Shown piece after piece: positions 18,401 through 26,637 of a stretch of 64,000 bases of DNA. The stretch is from Insulibacter thermoxylanivorax (GTDB taxonomy: Bacteria > Bacillota > Bacilli > Paenibacillales > DA-C8): the NCBI RefSeq assembly GCF_015472005.1, contig NZ_BMAQ01000014.1:36373-100372 (forward strand), written 5' to 3'. The notes beneath the pieces were generated by a model, which searched no databases, was not told where the DNA came from, and saw only the letters and a list, made by a program, of their open reading frames with translations. The translations under genes were made by a program, and so were the position numbers. Positions within the stretch are counted from its first letter, which is position 1. Each line of letters begins with the position of its first letter.

Positions 18401-18909
18401 ACATTCAGCGTATCCTGGCACGTCTCGAGCAAGATGAGATCTACCCCGCCTTCGATCAATGCCAGCGTCTGCTCATAGTATGAATCGACCAGCTGATCGA
18501 AGGTCACGCCGCCTGTAACCGAGAGCGTCTTCGTCGTCGGACCGACGGCGCCTGCGACGTATCTCGGCCATTCCTCTGTGGAATATTTGTTCGCTGCCTC
18601 CACAGCCAAGCGCGCCGCAGCCAGATTCAGCTCACGCGCCCGGTCGGCGATCTCATACTCCGCCAGGACGATGGATGTCGCGCCGAAGGTGTTGGTCTCG
18701 ATGATATCCGCACCGGCCTCGAGATAAGCCTCGTGAATCATGCGGATGACATCGGGCCGCGTCACATTCAGCAGCTCATTGCAACCGTCGTATGCTTCAC
18801 CGCCGAAATCTTCAGCGGATAGATTCTGCTGTTGGATCATCGTTCCCATCGCGCCGTCGAGGATCAATATTTTTCTCTTTAACTGTTCTCGAATATCTGG
18901 TTTGATCAT
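15460..18909 (-). CDS. metH: cobalamin-dependent methionine synthase
   Basis: About 1149 residues, close to full-length MetH. Domains in order: homocysteine-binding (ILDGAMGTMIQ at the start, zinc Cys in GLNCATG and GGCCGTTPEH), methyltetrahydrofolate-binding (VGERTNVLGSRKFK, DICLQD), cobalamin-binding (VKGDVHDIGKN, with the His that ligates cobalt) and the AdoMet activation domain (YPACPNLEDQAQ). It transfers the methyl group from methyl-THF to homocysteine. ATG at 18909 follows GGGGAGATG. The 5' region shows no S-box or cobalamin riboswitch that I can recognise. Confidence 0.96.
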   Translation of the reverse strand: MIKPDIREQLKRKILILDGAMGTMIQQQNLSAEDFGGEAYDGCNELLNVTRPDVIRMIHEAYLEAGADIIETNTFGATSIVLAEYEIADRARELNLAAARLAVEAANKYSTEEWPRYVAGAVGPTTKTLSVTGGVTFDQLVDSYYEQTLALIEGGVDLILLETCQDTLNVKAASIGIRQAFAESGKTLPIMISGTIEPMGTTLAGQNIESFYISLEHLEPISIGLNCATGPEFMRDHIRTLSTIAGTAISCYPNAGLPDENGHYHESPESLAAKMAGFAEQGWLNIAGGCCGTTPEHIRVLAETMKQYEPRRTFGQHPPAVSGIEAIYVEPENKPLLVGERTNVLGSRKFKRLIAEGKFDEASEIARAQVKGGAHVIDICLQDSERDEKADMEKFLQYVTKKVKVPLVIDTTDPEVIELGLKYSQGKAIINSINLEDGEEKFQRVVPLIHRYGAAVVVGTIDEQGMAVTRHDKLRIAKRSYDLLVNRYGIKPQDIIFDPLVFPVGTGDEQYIGAAEETIEGIRMIKEAMPECHTILGISNVSFGLPEAGREVLNAVFLYHCTKAGLDYAIVNTEKLERYASIPEQERKLAEALIFNTNDETLGAFVAYFRERKAKVRENDKANMTLEERLASYVVEGSKDGLIEDLTEALKHYAPLDIINGPLMAGMDEVGRLFNNNELIVAEVLQSAEVMKASVAFLEPYMEKTETATKGKMLLATVKGDVHDIGKNLVEIILSNNGYEVVNLGIKVPPEQLIEAYHKEKPDMIGLSGLLVKSAQQMVLTAQDLKQAGIDIPILVGGAALTRKFTNTRIAPEYDGLVLYAKDAMNGLELANRLMNPEERQQLVDELRKVKESDVQGSGRAAAAAKSAAPVRSNVSQDVEVMVPPDLERHILRDYPVEYLRPYVNMQMLLGHHLGLKGKVSRLLEEGDEKALQLKQLVDGIYEEATRLGVLKPQGMYQFFPAQSEGNTIYIYDPADHSKVLQTFTFPRQQVEPYLCLADFIRSRESGEMDYVGFLVVTCGHGIMELAEQWKEQGDYLKSHALQSIALETAEAFAERLHHIMRDVWGIPDPVDMTMQQRFAARYRGIRVSFGYPACPNLEDQAQLFALMKPEDIGVHLTEGFMMDPEASVSAMVFAHPEARYFNVDKIER

Positions 18910-19222
18910 GTGATCATCTCCCCTTCTCCTACCCACGGGTTTATTAACATAAAATGATGCATCTCATCAGTTCCGTACCGAACATGGAACAAGCATCATT
19001 CATCACACATTGTCATAGGAACGCACCAGTCAAATCCATCCCAATCGATCATCTTGTAGCCTATAGTTTAACAGATGTAGATTCTTGTGAGAAGTAGATC
19101 ACGTAGAACGATAGGTCAATTATACCATTAATCTATTATTAATCATATCGATAAAGGTGGATTTATGGTGGCAAAGCCCTGAATTTGCAGGTTTCACCAA
19201 ACTTTCGCCATGCCGGATAGAC
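18910..19222. other. metH upstream region, no gene seen
   Basis: About 310 bp. It is AT-rich near 19040-19160 and contains several short inverted AT stretches, but no open frame with a ribosome site. I looked for the conserved cores of SAM-I and cobalamin riboswitches on the minus strand and did not find them. It presumably holds the metH promoter. Confidence 0.5.
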
Positions 19223-19261
19223 AGAAGACCCCCAATGCAGTGCATACATTGGAGGTCTTCT
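19223..19261 (-). terminator. terminator of the HAD gene
   Basis: AGAAGACCTCCAATG and CATTGGGGGTCTTCT form a 15-bp stem with a 9-nt loop, just after the HAD stop. The downstream T tract on the minus strand is weak. Confidence 0.65.
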
Positions 19262-19276
19262 AGAGGTCTATGTGCC

Positions 19277-20080
19277 TCATCCGGCCTTGTCGATCTCATC
19301 GATCACGCGCTGTAAGTCACGCAAGGTAGTGATCTCATACCGCGGCTGAATCTCCCCGTCCGCGCTCATACCGCGGCGATTGATCCATACTGAAGCGATC
19401 CCTGTCCGATTCGCTCCCAGGATGTCCGTCGTCAGTTTGTCCCCGACCATCACGGCTTCCTGAGGTTCAACTCCAAGCAAGCGAAGCGCTTCTTGGAATA
19501 GCCGCTCATCCGGCTTGCCGTATCCGTAGTTGCCGCTGATCATGATATGGTCGAAGTACGGCGGAAGCTCAGGCACACCGTTCAGCTTCTCCTGCTGCAG
19601 ATCCGGTGAACCATTCGTAAGCAGGAGCAGTTTATAGCGCTGCTTGAGCTGATCCAGCACTTCGAAGGTTTCTTCATAGACATAGGAGCGTTTGCGCCGT
19701 TCTTCCGGGAACCGTTCCCCTAGCTTCTTCCCTAAGTCCGGATCATCGACGCCCAGAGCGCGGAGCCCCTTCGTCCATGCATCGGCGCGGTACTGCGGAA
19801 CGATGCGCTGCAGCCGGCGGAAATGCTCATCCTCGCCTGCCTCAAACTTCCCCCACAATCCTTCGAATGGGTTGATCCCGATGTTCACCGTGAACGGATA
19901 GGTCTCATAGGATTCGTACAATGCTCGTGCTTCCCTGCGCACAACCTCCTCAAGCCTCGCAGGATCCACGCCTGCCTCCTGGGCAGCAACCTGGCATGTC
20001 GCTTGAAATGCTTCGTCGACGCTGCGCTCATCCCAAAGCAGCGTATCATCCAGGTCGAACAATACAGCTTTCACCGTCAT
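19277..20080 (-). CDS. HAD-superfamily hydrolase
   Basis: 267 residues with the four HAD motifs: DLDDTLL near residue 9, LLLTNGS near 156, the Lys of YGKPDERLF and VGDKLTTDI. A long helical cap lies between motifs I and II, as in class C1 phosphatases of the YjjG/haloacid dehalogenase group. Likely a soluble phosphatase for small phosphorylated metabolites; substrate cannot be told from sequence. ATG at 20080 with GGAGGGAGC upstream. Confidence 0.85.
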   Translation of the reverse strand: MTVKAVLFDLDDTLLWDERSVDEAFQATCQVAAQEAGVDPARLEEVVRREARALYESYETYPFTVNIGINPFEGLWGKFEAGEDEHFRRLQRIVPQYRADAWTKGLRALGVDDPDLGKKLGERFPEERRKRSYVYEETFEVLDQLKQRYKLLLLTNGSPDLQQEKLNGVPELPPYFDHIMISGNYGYGKPDERLFQEALRLLGVEPQEAVMVGDKLTTDILGANRTGIASVWINRRGMSADGEIQPRYEITTLRDLQRVIDEIDKAG

Positions 20081-20140
20081 GGTTCTCCAGCTCCCTCCAC
20101 CTTAACGAAATCCCCGGCGCGATCGCGATGATGCCTGCCG

Positions 20141-20653
20141 TTATTTCGTCAGATTGATATATTTGATCTGATTCTTGAGGGCAAACTCCCTCAGACGATC
20201 AGCCATCGCCGGTATATCGAAGAGATTGATCACCTTGCTGAACACCCAGAGCTTGTCGGATGAACGTTGTTTGATCACGATATTGTGCTTCTCAACTTGG
20301 ATGAACTCGATGTCCTTCGCATTCAGCACTCGTTCTCGTCCCCATTTGCGTGTGGCAAGATCCGTCTTGCTGACCTTCAAGTAAGGCTTGCGGAAAGCGA
20401 AGAACCAGATCCCTAACAACAAATACGCGATAAAAGTAATCCAATACATCGTTTCAGATGACTGCACGCCGTAGTACAAGATGCCGTATAACAGCCCTAC
20501 GCCGATAAATAATACCGGCAGCAAAATGCTCCGTCCCGTATAGAGATCATAATTCACTTTGCTGTTCACCGTTGTACGCCCGGCACGTTTGCGATATTCA
20601 TTTACTTTCTGCTGGTTGCGATAGACCATGCGTTCCCATTTGCGCGATGACAT
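20141..20653 (-). CDS. membrane protein with PH-like C-terminal domain, hypothetical
   Basis: About 170 residues from the ATG at 20653 (MSSRKWERMVYRNQQ), preceded by AGGGGG. A charged N-terminus is followed by two hydrophobic helices around residues 48-85 and then a soluble part (KDIEFIQVEKHNIVIKQ) with the alternating pattern of a bacterial PH/YcxB-like domain. No catalytic motif. It lies between the HAD gene and DUF896 on the same strand. Confidence 0.7.
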   Translation of the reverse strand: MSSRKWERMVYRNQQKVNEYRKRAGRTTVNSKVNYDLYTGRSILLPVLFIGVGLLYGILYYGVQSSETMYWITFIAYLLLGIWFFAFRKPYLKVSKTDLATRKWGRERVLNAKDIEFIQVEKHNIVIKQRSSDKLWVFSKVINLFDIPAMADRLREFALKNQIKYINLTK

Positions 20654-20738
20654 CCTTATGCCCCCTGATCGTAGAATTCCATATTCTCTATTATAAAAGA
20701 TCAAACCTCTAAAATAAAATCATAGGACAATAGGAAGA

Positions 20739-20921
20739 TTATATAAGCGTCCAAGCGCCGTCTTCAAAGATAGAAAGTTTCACGTTACGTGATTGATCCA
20801 GATGAAACGGTTTAATCCAGAACCGTGAGTCTGTTCGATCTTTAACCGGTTCAAACCATGGATCATAGATCCCTGTGATCCAATAGGAAGCGTATGATCC
20901 GTTAATGCTTGAGCTGATCAT
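20739..20921 (-). CDS. possible small protein overlapping the DUF896 gene
   Basis: From ATG at 20921 the frame gives 60 residues, rich in aromatic residues ([24 protein letters not shown]), ending at 20739. The composition looks coding after the DUF896 stop at 20902, but there is only a weak ribosome site. It could also be the tail of a decayed gene. No family recognised. Confidence 0.35.
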   Translation of the reverse strand: MISSSINGSYASYWITGIYDPWFEPVKDRTDSRFWIKPFHLDQSRNVKLSIFEDGAWTLI

Positions 20922-21093
20922 CCGAATCCACGAAACGAATGTTCTCCAGATGCCCGCGCAGCGAAGCGCGGATCCCTTCAAGATACAGCTTGCGAAGCTT
21001 CTTCTGTTCGACAAGCTCCTCAGTGGTCAGTCCAACGGTCTTCTGTTTCTTGAATAGTTCATTAATGCGTCTAATCTGCTCGTCTGTGATCAT
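20902..21093 (-). CDS. DUF896 family protein (YnzC-like)
   Basis: 63 residues, [18 protein letters not shown], then [14 protein letters not shown] and [13 protein letters not shown]: the two-helix DUF896 family. GGAGGGAG precedes the ATG at 21093. In Bacillus the homologue ynzC follows yneA-yneB in an SOS operon; here it follows yneA but the recombinase gene yneB is missing and a hairpin intervenes. Confidence 0.88.
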   Translation of the reverse strand: MITDEQIRRINELFKKQKTVGLTTEELVEQKKLRKLYLEGIRASLRGHLENIRFVDSDDQLKH

Positions 21094-21182
21094 CGTCTTG
21101 GCTCCCTCCTGTGTACATATCAATACTTTGACATCCGCCATGGGGAAAGTCAAGAGAACCCGCACAGCAGGCATTAGCCATA

Positions 21183-21210
21183 GAAAAACCGCCTTGCTGA
21201 GAGGCGGTTG
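21183..21210 (-). terminator. hairpin with T run between yneA and the DUF896 gene
   Basis: On the minus strand AACCGCC and GGCGGTT flank a short loop and are followed by TTTCT. It would partly separate DUF896 from yneA transcription. Confidence 0.6.
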
Positions 21211-21368
21211 TGTCGCGATTATTCGTTAGTTGATCATGATCCCAGAGGATGGCTCCTCTTACTCCTCGATGCTTCAAAAAAAGCAATGCTGAACGTTCGC
21301 GCTGGCTGATCCAGTTCAAAGATGGCATATGATCGATTCGAGATCCTCCATCCCGCTGCCCCCAGCGG

Positions 21369-21827
21369 TTATGGCAGCCTCAGCAGCATCCCCTCATACA
21401 GTATGCTGCCCGTTAAGCCGTTCATGTCCTTCAATCGTCCGATGTAATCATGGATATGGACGTGCTTAGGTTTATGTTCTCTGGCAATCTTCCATAAAGT
21501 ATCACCGGCTTGCACTTTCACCGTGGCCCCCTGTTCAAATCCGCTGTCCCCTGGGTTTCCCTCATCGCCGCCGTATGGCTGAATCTGATCGACCCTCGCT
21601 TCAGCATAAGGATTCGCAGCCGATGAAGCGAATACGGAACTATTGCCTATAAGCATGCCGATCAATATGCCTAAGAACAAAACGGTCAAGATAACGGCTG
21701 TCATCTTGCGGTTCATAAAAAATAAAGCATAATGCCTGTGACGGCCGCGCTGGCCTCGTTTCGTCTTCGATCTATGATGGTGGTCATGTTCCGTTCCCAT
21801 ATATCCCAAAACAGTCACTGCAACCAT
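21369..21827 (-). CDS. yneA: YneA-like cell division suppressor with LysM domain
   Basis: About 152 residues. A His-rich basic cytoplasmic N-terminus (HDHHHRSKTKRGQRGRHRH) leads into one membrane helix (MTAVILTVLFLGILIGMLIG) and an extracellular LysM domain (VKVQAGDTLWKIAREHKP ... NGLTGSILYEGMLLRLP). This is the layout of YneA, which blocks septation during the SOS response. It is divergent from lexA with a LexA box at 21869-21882. ATG at 21827 follows GGAGGATG. The N-terminal extension is longer than in Bacillus YneA (about 105 aa). Confidence 0.85.
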   Translation of the reverse strand: MVAVTVLGYMGTEHDHHHRSKTKRGQRGRHRHYALFFMNRKMTAVILTVLFLGILIGMLIGNSSVFASSAANPYAEARVDQIQPYGGDEGNPGDSGFEQGATVKVQAGDTLWKIAREHKPKHVHIHDYIGRLKDMNGLTGSILYEGMLLRLP

Positions 21828-21868
21828 AGATACATCCTCCAAACATTTGTTCTGGTTATATCATAATA

Positions 21869-21882
21869 CGAACAAACGTTTG
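21869..21882. promoter_or_regulatory. LexA (SOS) box for yneA
   Basis: CGAACAAACGTTTG fits the Gram-positive SOS consensus CGAAC-N4-GTTYG. It is 42 bp upstream of the yneA start and 150 bp from lexA. Confidence 0.85.
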
Positions 21883-21942
21883 TGTCAATAAGAAATATGA
21901 AAAAGTTAGAAAGACCGTGATGAATATAAATAAGTAAAAACT

Positions 21943-21982
21943 CGAACTTATGTTTGTACGAACTGCGGTTCTGTGTTATTAT
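21943..21982 (+). promoter_or_regulatory. lexA promoter with two LexA boxes
   Basis: CGAACTTATGTTTG (21943-21956) and CGAACTGCGGTTCT (21959-21972) are two LexA sites two bases apart. They overlap a promoter with TTGTAC (21954-21959), 17-bp spacer and TATTAT (21977-21982). Autorepression of lexA follows from established SOS logic. Confidence 0.85.
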
Positions 21983-22019
21983 TTACCTAGGAGAATCCAG
22001 TAAACGGAGTGATTACAAT

Positions 22020-22640
22020 ATGACCAAGCTATCGAGCAGACAGCAAGCAATCCTTGATTTTATTAAACACGAAGTACGCACCAAGGGTTACCCTCCCTCC
22101 GTCAGAGAGATCGGTGAAGCGGTTGGCTTGGCCTCCAGTTCTACGGTTCATGGTCATCTCGACCGCCTGGAGAAGAAAGGCCTCATCCGCCGGGATGCTA
22201 CGAAACCCCGCGCGATTGAGATCACGGACGGTTCTCTGGACAGCAATGTCTTCCCTGAATCCGTTGCACGCGTACCGCTCATCGGCAAGGTAACTGCTGG
22301 CGTTCCAATATTAGCTACCGAGAATATCGAGGATTACTATCCACTGCCTGCTCATATGGTCGGCGACCATACGGTATTCATGTTAGCCGTCGTCGGCGAC
22401 AGCATGATCGAGGCAGGCATCCATGACGGAGACTATGTCATCGTCCGCCAGCAATCAACGGCGAACAACGGCGATATCGTAGTGGCGATGACCGAGGATG
22501 ATGAAGCGACGGTGAAGCGGTTCTACAAGGAAAGCGACCATATTCGCTTACAGCCGGAGAACTCAGCCATGGAACCGATTCGCTTGCGCAATGTGAAGAT
22601 TCTCGGCAAGGTCATCGGACTTTATAGGGAGATCTATTAA
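22020..22640 (+). CDS. lexA: LexA repressor
   Basis: 206 residues from ATG at 22020 with GGAGTGA upstream. The N-terminal winged helix shows [24 protein letters not shown] (split here as a motif around residues 24-47). The Ala-Gly autocleavage bond is at about 93-94 (VTAGVPI), the catalytic Ser at 128 (GDSM) and Lys at 166 (ATVKRFY). It represses the SOS regulon and self-cleaves on RecA filaments. Divergent from yneA. Confidence 0.97.
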   Translation: MTKLSSRQQAILDFIKHEVRTKGYPPSVREIGEAVGLASSSTVHGHLDRLEKKGLIRRDATKPRAIEITDGSLDSNVFPESVARVPLIGKVTAGVPILATENIEDYYPLPAHMVGDHTVFMLAVVGDSMIEAGIHDGDYVIVRQQSTANNGDIVVAMTEDDEATVKRFYKESDHIRLQPENSAMEPIRLRNVKILGKVIGLYREIY

Positions 22641-22650
22641 TCACAAGCAG

Positions 22651-22680
22651 ATCGGCAGTGCAATAGCGCTGCCGATTGTT
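22651..22680 (+). terminator. terminator of lexA
   Basis: ATCGGCAG and CTGCCGAT form an 8-bp stem followed by TGTT, 10 bases after the lexA stop. The following 190 bp to 22870 hold no gene that I can support. Confidence 0.6.
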
Positions 22681-22870
22681 CATGTGATGGGCAATGCCCC
22701 AAGGACAAAAACCTTCGATCGAGTTCTTCTCCTTCACTTCTCGGTCTATATTGATTAGGACAATAACCGCAAAAAGCTGGCTGTGCATGGATCATTATTA
22801 AGAAAACTCGTATAAAACTATCCGGACTTGCCGAGGCTTAAAACGCGCCGAACCAGAGCATCTCCATCGA

Positions 22871-23065
22871 TCATGCCGAAAGCGGAAATAAAGCGAGGAT
22901 CTGATCCATATGGAAGGTGCGATATCCCCGTTTCTCCTGATCATAGGCGAGCACGAGGCTGCCCTTCACGCGGTGAACGGTGACGATCCGCTTACTGCAT
23001 CTGTGCATCCGATCCATATAGATGAGCTCCACACTTCTGCCGATATAGCGATCCATCCTCATCAT
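22871..23065 (-). CDS. small WYL-like protein under a LexA box
   Basis: 64 residues, MMRMDRYIGRSVELIYMD ... VKGSLVLAYDQEKRGYRTFHMDQILALFPLSA. The second half has the pattern of the small beta-barrel at the end of WYL domains (Y-D-x5-RxF-xxDxI). AGGAGGGGGA gives a very strong ribosome site. Its promoter contains a palindromic LexA box, so it is probably damage-inducible. It sits between lexA and glnA. WYL-like folds can bind nucleic acid or ligands; assignment is tentative. Confidence 0.65.
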   Translation of the reverse strand: MMRMDRYIGRSVELIYMDRMHRCSKRIVTVHRVKGSLVLAYDQEKRGYRTFHMDQILALFPLSA

Positions 23066-23156
23066 GTCCCCCTCCTGGGCTTATGGACTGAGCGAGATTC
23101 AGCGGTCATCGTGTGATCCAACATTCATGCGAACATACATTCTGTCTCTTATCTAT

Positions 23157-23187
23157 ATTATATACTCGAATATACGTTCGCATTCAA
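23157..23187 (-). promoter_or_regulatory. promoter with LexA box for the WYL-like gene
   Basis: On the minus strand TTGAAT (23187-23182) and TATATA (23164-23159) are 17 bp apart, and CGAACGTATATTCG (23180-23167), a full palindrome, fills the spacer. A second, weaker site CGAACATACATTCT is at 23130-23143. One base differs from the CGAAC-N4-GTTCG consensus. Confidence 0.65.
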
Positions 23188-23228
23188 TGGGAATGATCAA
23201 ATTTTTCTCGTGTTCCATCATGCACAGC

Positions 23229-23263
23229 AAAAAAAGACTGCCAATCGTGGGAATCGGCAGTCT
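23229..23263 (-). terminator. terminator of glnA
   Basis: On the minus strand AGACTGCCGATT pairs with AATTGGCAGTCT-like arm (ATTGGCAGTCT), then seven T residues: a strong intrinsic terminator 38 bp after the glnA stop. Confidence 0.85.
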
Positions 23264-23300
23264 AAAGATAAGGGCTTGTCCGTTTTATCTTAATATGTCC

Positions 23301-24629
23301 TTAATATAAAGTCATGTATTGGTCGCGTTCCCATTGATGAACATGGGTACGGTACATATCGTATTCGATCTCTTTGAGTTCGAGGAAATTCGTCAAGGCA
23401 TGTTCGCCGAGGGCGTCACACATCACTTCATCGCGCACGAGTTCATCGATCGCTTCCCGCAGCGACTTCGGCAGGCTGGGGATGCCGTTCTGGATGCGCT
23501 CTTCCTCGGACATGATATAGATATTGCGATCCACCGGCTCCGGCAGTTCCATCTTCTTCTCGATACCATCCAAACCGGCGCGCAGCATAACCGCGAGAGC
23601 TAGATAAGGATTGGCCGATGGATCGGGACTGCGCACCTCGATGCGCGTGCTTAAGCCGCGGGAGGCAGGGATGCGGATCATCGGGCTGCGGTTGCTTGCC
23701 GACCAAGCCACATAGCAGGGCGCTTCATAACCGGGTACGAGGCGTTTGTAGGAATTGACCGTCGGGTTCGTCACCGCGGTGAAGGCCCGCGCATGGTACA
23801 AGATGCCCGCCATGTATTGACGCGCGGTCTCGCTTAGACCCAGTTCATCATCCGGATCGTAGAAAGCATTGGTATCGCCCTTGAACAGCGAGAGATGGCA
23901 GTGCATCCCGGAGCCGTTCATCCCGAACAGCGGCTTCGGCATGAATGTGGCATGCAAGCCGTGCTGTCTGGCGATGGTCTTCACGACGAGTTTGAAGGTC
24001 TGGATCTGATCCGCGGCCGTTACGGCGTCCGCATATTTGAAGTCGATCTCGTGCTGTCCCGGGGATACTTCATGATGGGAGGCCTCGATCTCGAAGCCCA
24101 TCTCCATAAGCGTCAACACGATCTCACGCCGGCAGTTCTCCCCGAGGTCCGTAGGCGCAAGATCGAAATATCCGCCGTGATCATTCAGCTCCAGAGTCGG
24201 GGCCCCGCGCTCATCGGTCTTAAACAGGAAAAACTCCGGTTCCGGACCGACATTCATCGCGGTGAACCCCATCTCTTCGGCGATCTTCAGGTTCCGCTTC
24301 AAGATGTTGCGCGGATCCCCAGGGAAAGGCTGTCCATCCGGCAGATAGACGTCGCAGATCAGACGCGCGACGCGGTCCGTTGTCACCCAGGGGAAGATAA
24401 CCCAGGTGTTGAGATCCGGATAGAGATACATATCCGACTCCTCGATCCTTACATATCCTTCGATGGAGGAACCGTCGAACATCATCTTGTTGTCCAAGGC
24501 TTTCTCCAGCTGGTTAACCGGGATCTCAACGTTCTTAATCGTTCCCAGCAGATCTGTAAACTGCAGCCGGATGAATTTTACGTTATTATCTCTTGCTTGT
24601 TTGAGGATGTCTTCCTTTGTATACCCCAC
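23301..24629 (-). CDS. glnA: glutamine synthetase, type I (GSI-alpha)
   Basis: 442 residues, the Gram-positive GSI-alpha length (no adenylylation insert). Motifs [13 protein letters not shown] near residue 50, [11 protein letters not shown], the Glu/His metal region [27 protein letters not shown], and [13 protein letters not shown] are seen. It makes glutamine from glutamate and ammonia. It lies 33 bp after glnR, in the same operon, and is followed by a strong terminator. Feedback-inhibited GlnA normally activates GlnR as corepressor in Bacillus. Confidence 0.97.
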   Translation of the reverse strand: MGYTKEDILKQARDNNVKFIRLQFTDLLGTIKNVEIPVNQLEKALDNKMMFDGSSIEGYVRIEESDMYLYPDLNTWVIFPWVTTDRVARLICDVYLPDGQPFPGDPRNILKRNLKIAEEMGFTAMNVGPEPEFFLFKTDERGAPTLELNDHGGYFDLAPTDLGENCRREIVLTLMEMGFEIEASHHEVSPGQHEIDFKYADAVTAADQIQTFKLVVKTIARQHGLHATFMPKPLFGMNGSGMHCHLSLFKGDTNAFYDPDDELGLSETARQYMAGILYHARAFTAVTNPTVNSYKRLVPGYEAPCYVAWSASNRSPMIRIPASRGLSTRIEVRSPDPSANPYLALAVMLRAGLDGIEKKMELPEPVDRNIYIMSEEERIQNGIPSLPKSLREAIDELVRDEVMCDALGEHALTNFLELKEIEYDMYRTHVHQWERDQYMTLY

Positions 24630-24662
24630 ATGAACAACTCCTTCATCATTGTCGAACGCGTG

Positions 24663-25076
24663 TTATGTTTTGAAAAACCTTGCAAGCTCTCCTTGCAATA
24701 AGGTTGTCCTATTGTATCGATTGCCCGTTAGCATCTGGTGCTTCATCAACCGGCGGAACTGCTTGGAATCTGCAAATTTCCGCCGTTGTTCTTCGCTCTG
24801 CGGTGTGATGACTGTCGCTTCTTCTGAGTCCGAATTGACCGGCTTCAGCATCTGTTTAATCCCCGCGATATTGACGCCCTTCTCGATGAGGCTCTTGATC
24901 TCCAGCAATCGCTCTACATCGTTAAAGGAGAACAGACGCTGGTTGCCTTTGGTGCGTGCAGGTCTAACCAGTCCATGCTGTTCATAGTAACGAATCTGCC
25001 GCGCAGACAGGTCCGTCAGTTTCATCACCGTACTGATCGGAAACAAGGCCATGTTGCGACGGAGTTCATCACTCAT
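24663..25076 (-). CDS. glnR: GlnR, MerR-family repressor of nitrogen genes
   Basis: 137 residues. MALFPISTVMKLTDLSARQ begins the MerR-type winged helix, followed by IRYYEQHGLVRPARTKGNQR and RLFSFNDVERLL. The C-terminal tail that senses glutamine synthetase is present (RRLMKHQMLTGN). It is followed directly by glnA. A candidate GlnR site and promoter lie upstream at 25117-25165. Confidence 0.95.
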   Translation of the reverse strand: MSDELRRNMALFPISTVMKLTDLSARQIRYYEQHGLVRPARTKGNQRLFSFNDVERLLEIKSLIEKGVNIAGIKQMLKPVNSDSEEATVITPQSEEQRRKFADSKQFRRLMKHQMLTGNRYNRTTLLQGELARFFKT

Positions 25077-25116
25077 GGGACCACACCACCTAATTTAGTT
25101 ATTGAAGTTACCCATC

Positions 25117-25165
25117 ATTGTATCATGTTCAGATAAGGTGTCAATCGATGTGAGGTTTGTGAACA
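25117..25165 (-). promoter_or_regulatory. glnR-glnA promoter and candidate GlnR operator
   Basis: On the minus strand TTGACA (25144-25139) and TACAAT (25122-25117) are 16 bp apart. Five bases upstream of the -35 lies a 17-bp dyad (25149-25165; TGTTC-N7-TCACA) that matches the GlnR box TGTNA-N7-TNACA at all but one fixed base. Confidence 0.65.
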
Positions 25166-25225
25166 CACACTGTTACTGCTTGCCTGGGCAACCCAGATAT
25201 GAGCGGATCGTGATCCAGGTCGTCC

Positions 25226-26506
25226 TCAGATCTTGGCCGGATCGATTCGCCCGCTCTGGACCAGATGATCAAGCGCTGTTAGTACTCCCAGCTTCGCATG
25301 GGCATAGGTTAGTCCACCCTGTACATATGCAATATAAGGTTCACGAATCGGCGCATCCGCCGAAAGCTCCAAACTTCCCCCTTGGATAAAAGTGCCCGCA
25401 GCCATAATGACTTGATGTTCATATCCAGGCATATCCGACGGAACCGGCACGACGTGGGAATCGATGGCCGAAGCCCGCTGGATCCCTTGAACAAAAGCGA
25501 TCAATTCCTCCGCATCATGGAAGCGAATCGCCTGAATGATGTCCGTCCGCGGTTCATCCACCGTCGGCGAGGTCACATAGCTTAGTTCTTGGAAGACCGC
25601 TGAAGTCAGGATGCTTCCCTTCAGAGCTTGTCCAACGGTATGAGGAGCCATGAACAGCCCTTGATACATCAGCGCCGTGGCCCCAAGCATCGCACCTACT
25701 TCACCGCCGAGACCCGGCACCGTCAGACGATAAGCCGCAAGATCCACATAGCGTTTCTTGCCGACGATATAGCCGCCGGTATGCGCCAGGCCGCCGCCGG
25801 GGTTTTTGATCAGGGAGCCTGCCATCAGGTCAACGCCGACTTCCGTCGGTTCATAGATCTCCGCAAATTCGCCGTAACAGTTATCAACGAAGATGATGAG
25901 ATCCTGGCGAATCGCGCGGATCTGATTCACCATCTCCGCAATATCGGCGATGCTGAAAGAACGCCGCCAAGAATATCCGCGGGAACGCTGTATGCCGATC
26001 ACCTTCGTCTGCGGGGTGACTGCCTGCCGCACAGCGTCCCAATCAACGGAACCATCCTCGCGCAGCGCCACTTCGCTGTAGGAGATCCCAAGATCCCGCA
26101 TGGAGCCGGTTCCGTCCCCCTCTTGGCCGATCACTTTGTGAAGCGTGTCATAAGGCGTGCCTGTGATGTACAGAAGGTGATCTCCCGGCCGCAGCACCCC
26201 GAAGAGCGCTGTGCCGATCGCATGGGTGCCCGATGCGAAGTGCGGCCTTACCAGCGCAGCTTCTGCACCGAATACATCCGCATAGATCTGATCCAGCACC
26301 TCTCTGCCTAGATCATTGTATCCATAACCTGTGGAGGAATTCAGATGGAAGTCGCTGACCCGCTGTGCTTGGAAAGCTTCGATCACCTTCGCTTGATTGT
26401 ACTCCGCAGTGCGTTCCACCCCTTCAAAATAAGGCTTGGCTAAATTCTCTGCTCTTTCGATTAGATCTTTGTATCGTTCGAACAATTCGCGCATTCGTGC
26501 TGTCAA
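25226..26506 (-). CDS. ynbB: YnbB-like PLP enzyme (methionine gamma-lyase family / aluminium-resistance protein)
   Basis: 426 residues from a TTG at 26506 with GGAGAG 8 bases upstream (ATG at 26494 is an alternative). PHFASGTHAIGTALFG, FVDNCYGEFAEI and SLIKNPGGGLAHTGGYI, with the PLP lysine, identify the family annotated methionine gamma-lyase-like or aluminium-resistance protein. Residue order and length match B. subtilis YnbB, which also neighbours hflX (ynbA) and glnR. Actual substrate is not established for this family. Confidence 0.9.
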   Translation of the reverse strand: MTARMRELFERYKDLIERAENLAKPYFEGVERTAEYNQAKVIEAFQAQRVSDFHLNSSTGYGYNDLGREVLDQIYADVFGAEAALVRPHFASGTHAIGTALFGVLRPGDHLLYITGTPYDTLHKVIGQEGDGTGSMRDLGISYSEVALREDGSVDWDAVRQAVTPQTKVIGIQRSRGYSWRRSFSIADIAEMVNQIRAIRQDLIIFVDNCYGEFAEIYEPTEVGVDLMAGSLIKNPGGGLAHTGGYIVGKKRYVDLAAYRLTVPGLGGEVGAMLGATALMYQGLFMAPHTVGQALKGSILTSAVFQELSYVTSPTVDEPRTDIIQAIRFHDAEELIAFVQGIQRASAIDSHVVPVPSDMPGYEHQVIMAAGTFIQGGSLELSADAPIREPYIAYVQGGLTYAHAKLGVLTALDHLVQSGRIDPAKI

Positions 26507-26637
26507 TGTGTCTACTCTCCTCGTCCCTGATAATAATCAATCGATAACGCAAGCATATAAGTGCGGACTCTAACCAGCCTATGGCAGAGCCCATTCACCA
26601 ACATAGCATAAAGTCATGACAAAAACATCCGCCGCGG

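Noticed and set aside
18910..19222. SAM or cobalamin riboswitch before metH
   Set aside because: I searched for the conserved cores of both classes on the minus strand and did not find them.
21071..21328. 85-codon minus-strand frame between yneA and the DUF896 gene
   Set aside because: The first part looks somewhat coding, but it reads through a hairpin, overlaps the DUF896 start and has no ribosome site. Might be a decayed remnant of yneB-region DNA.
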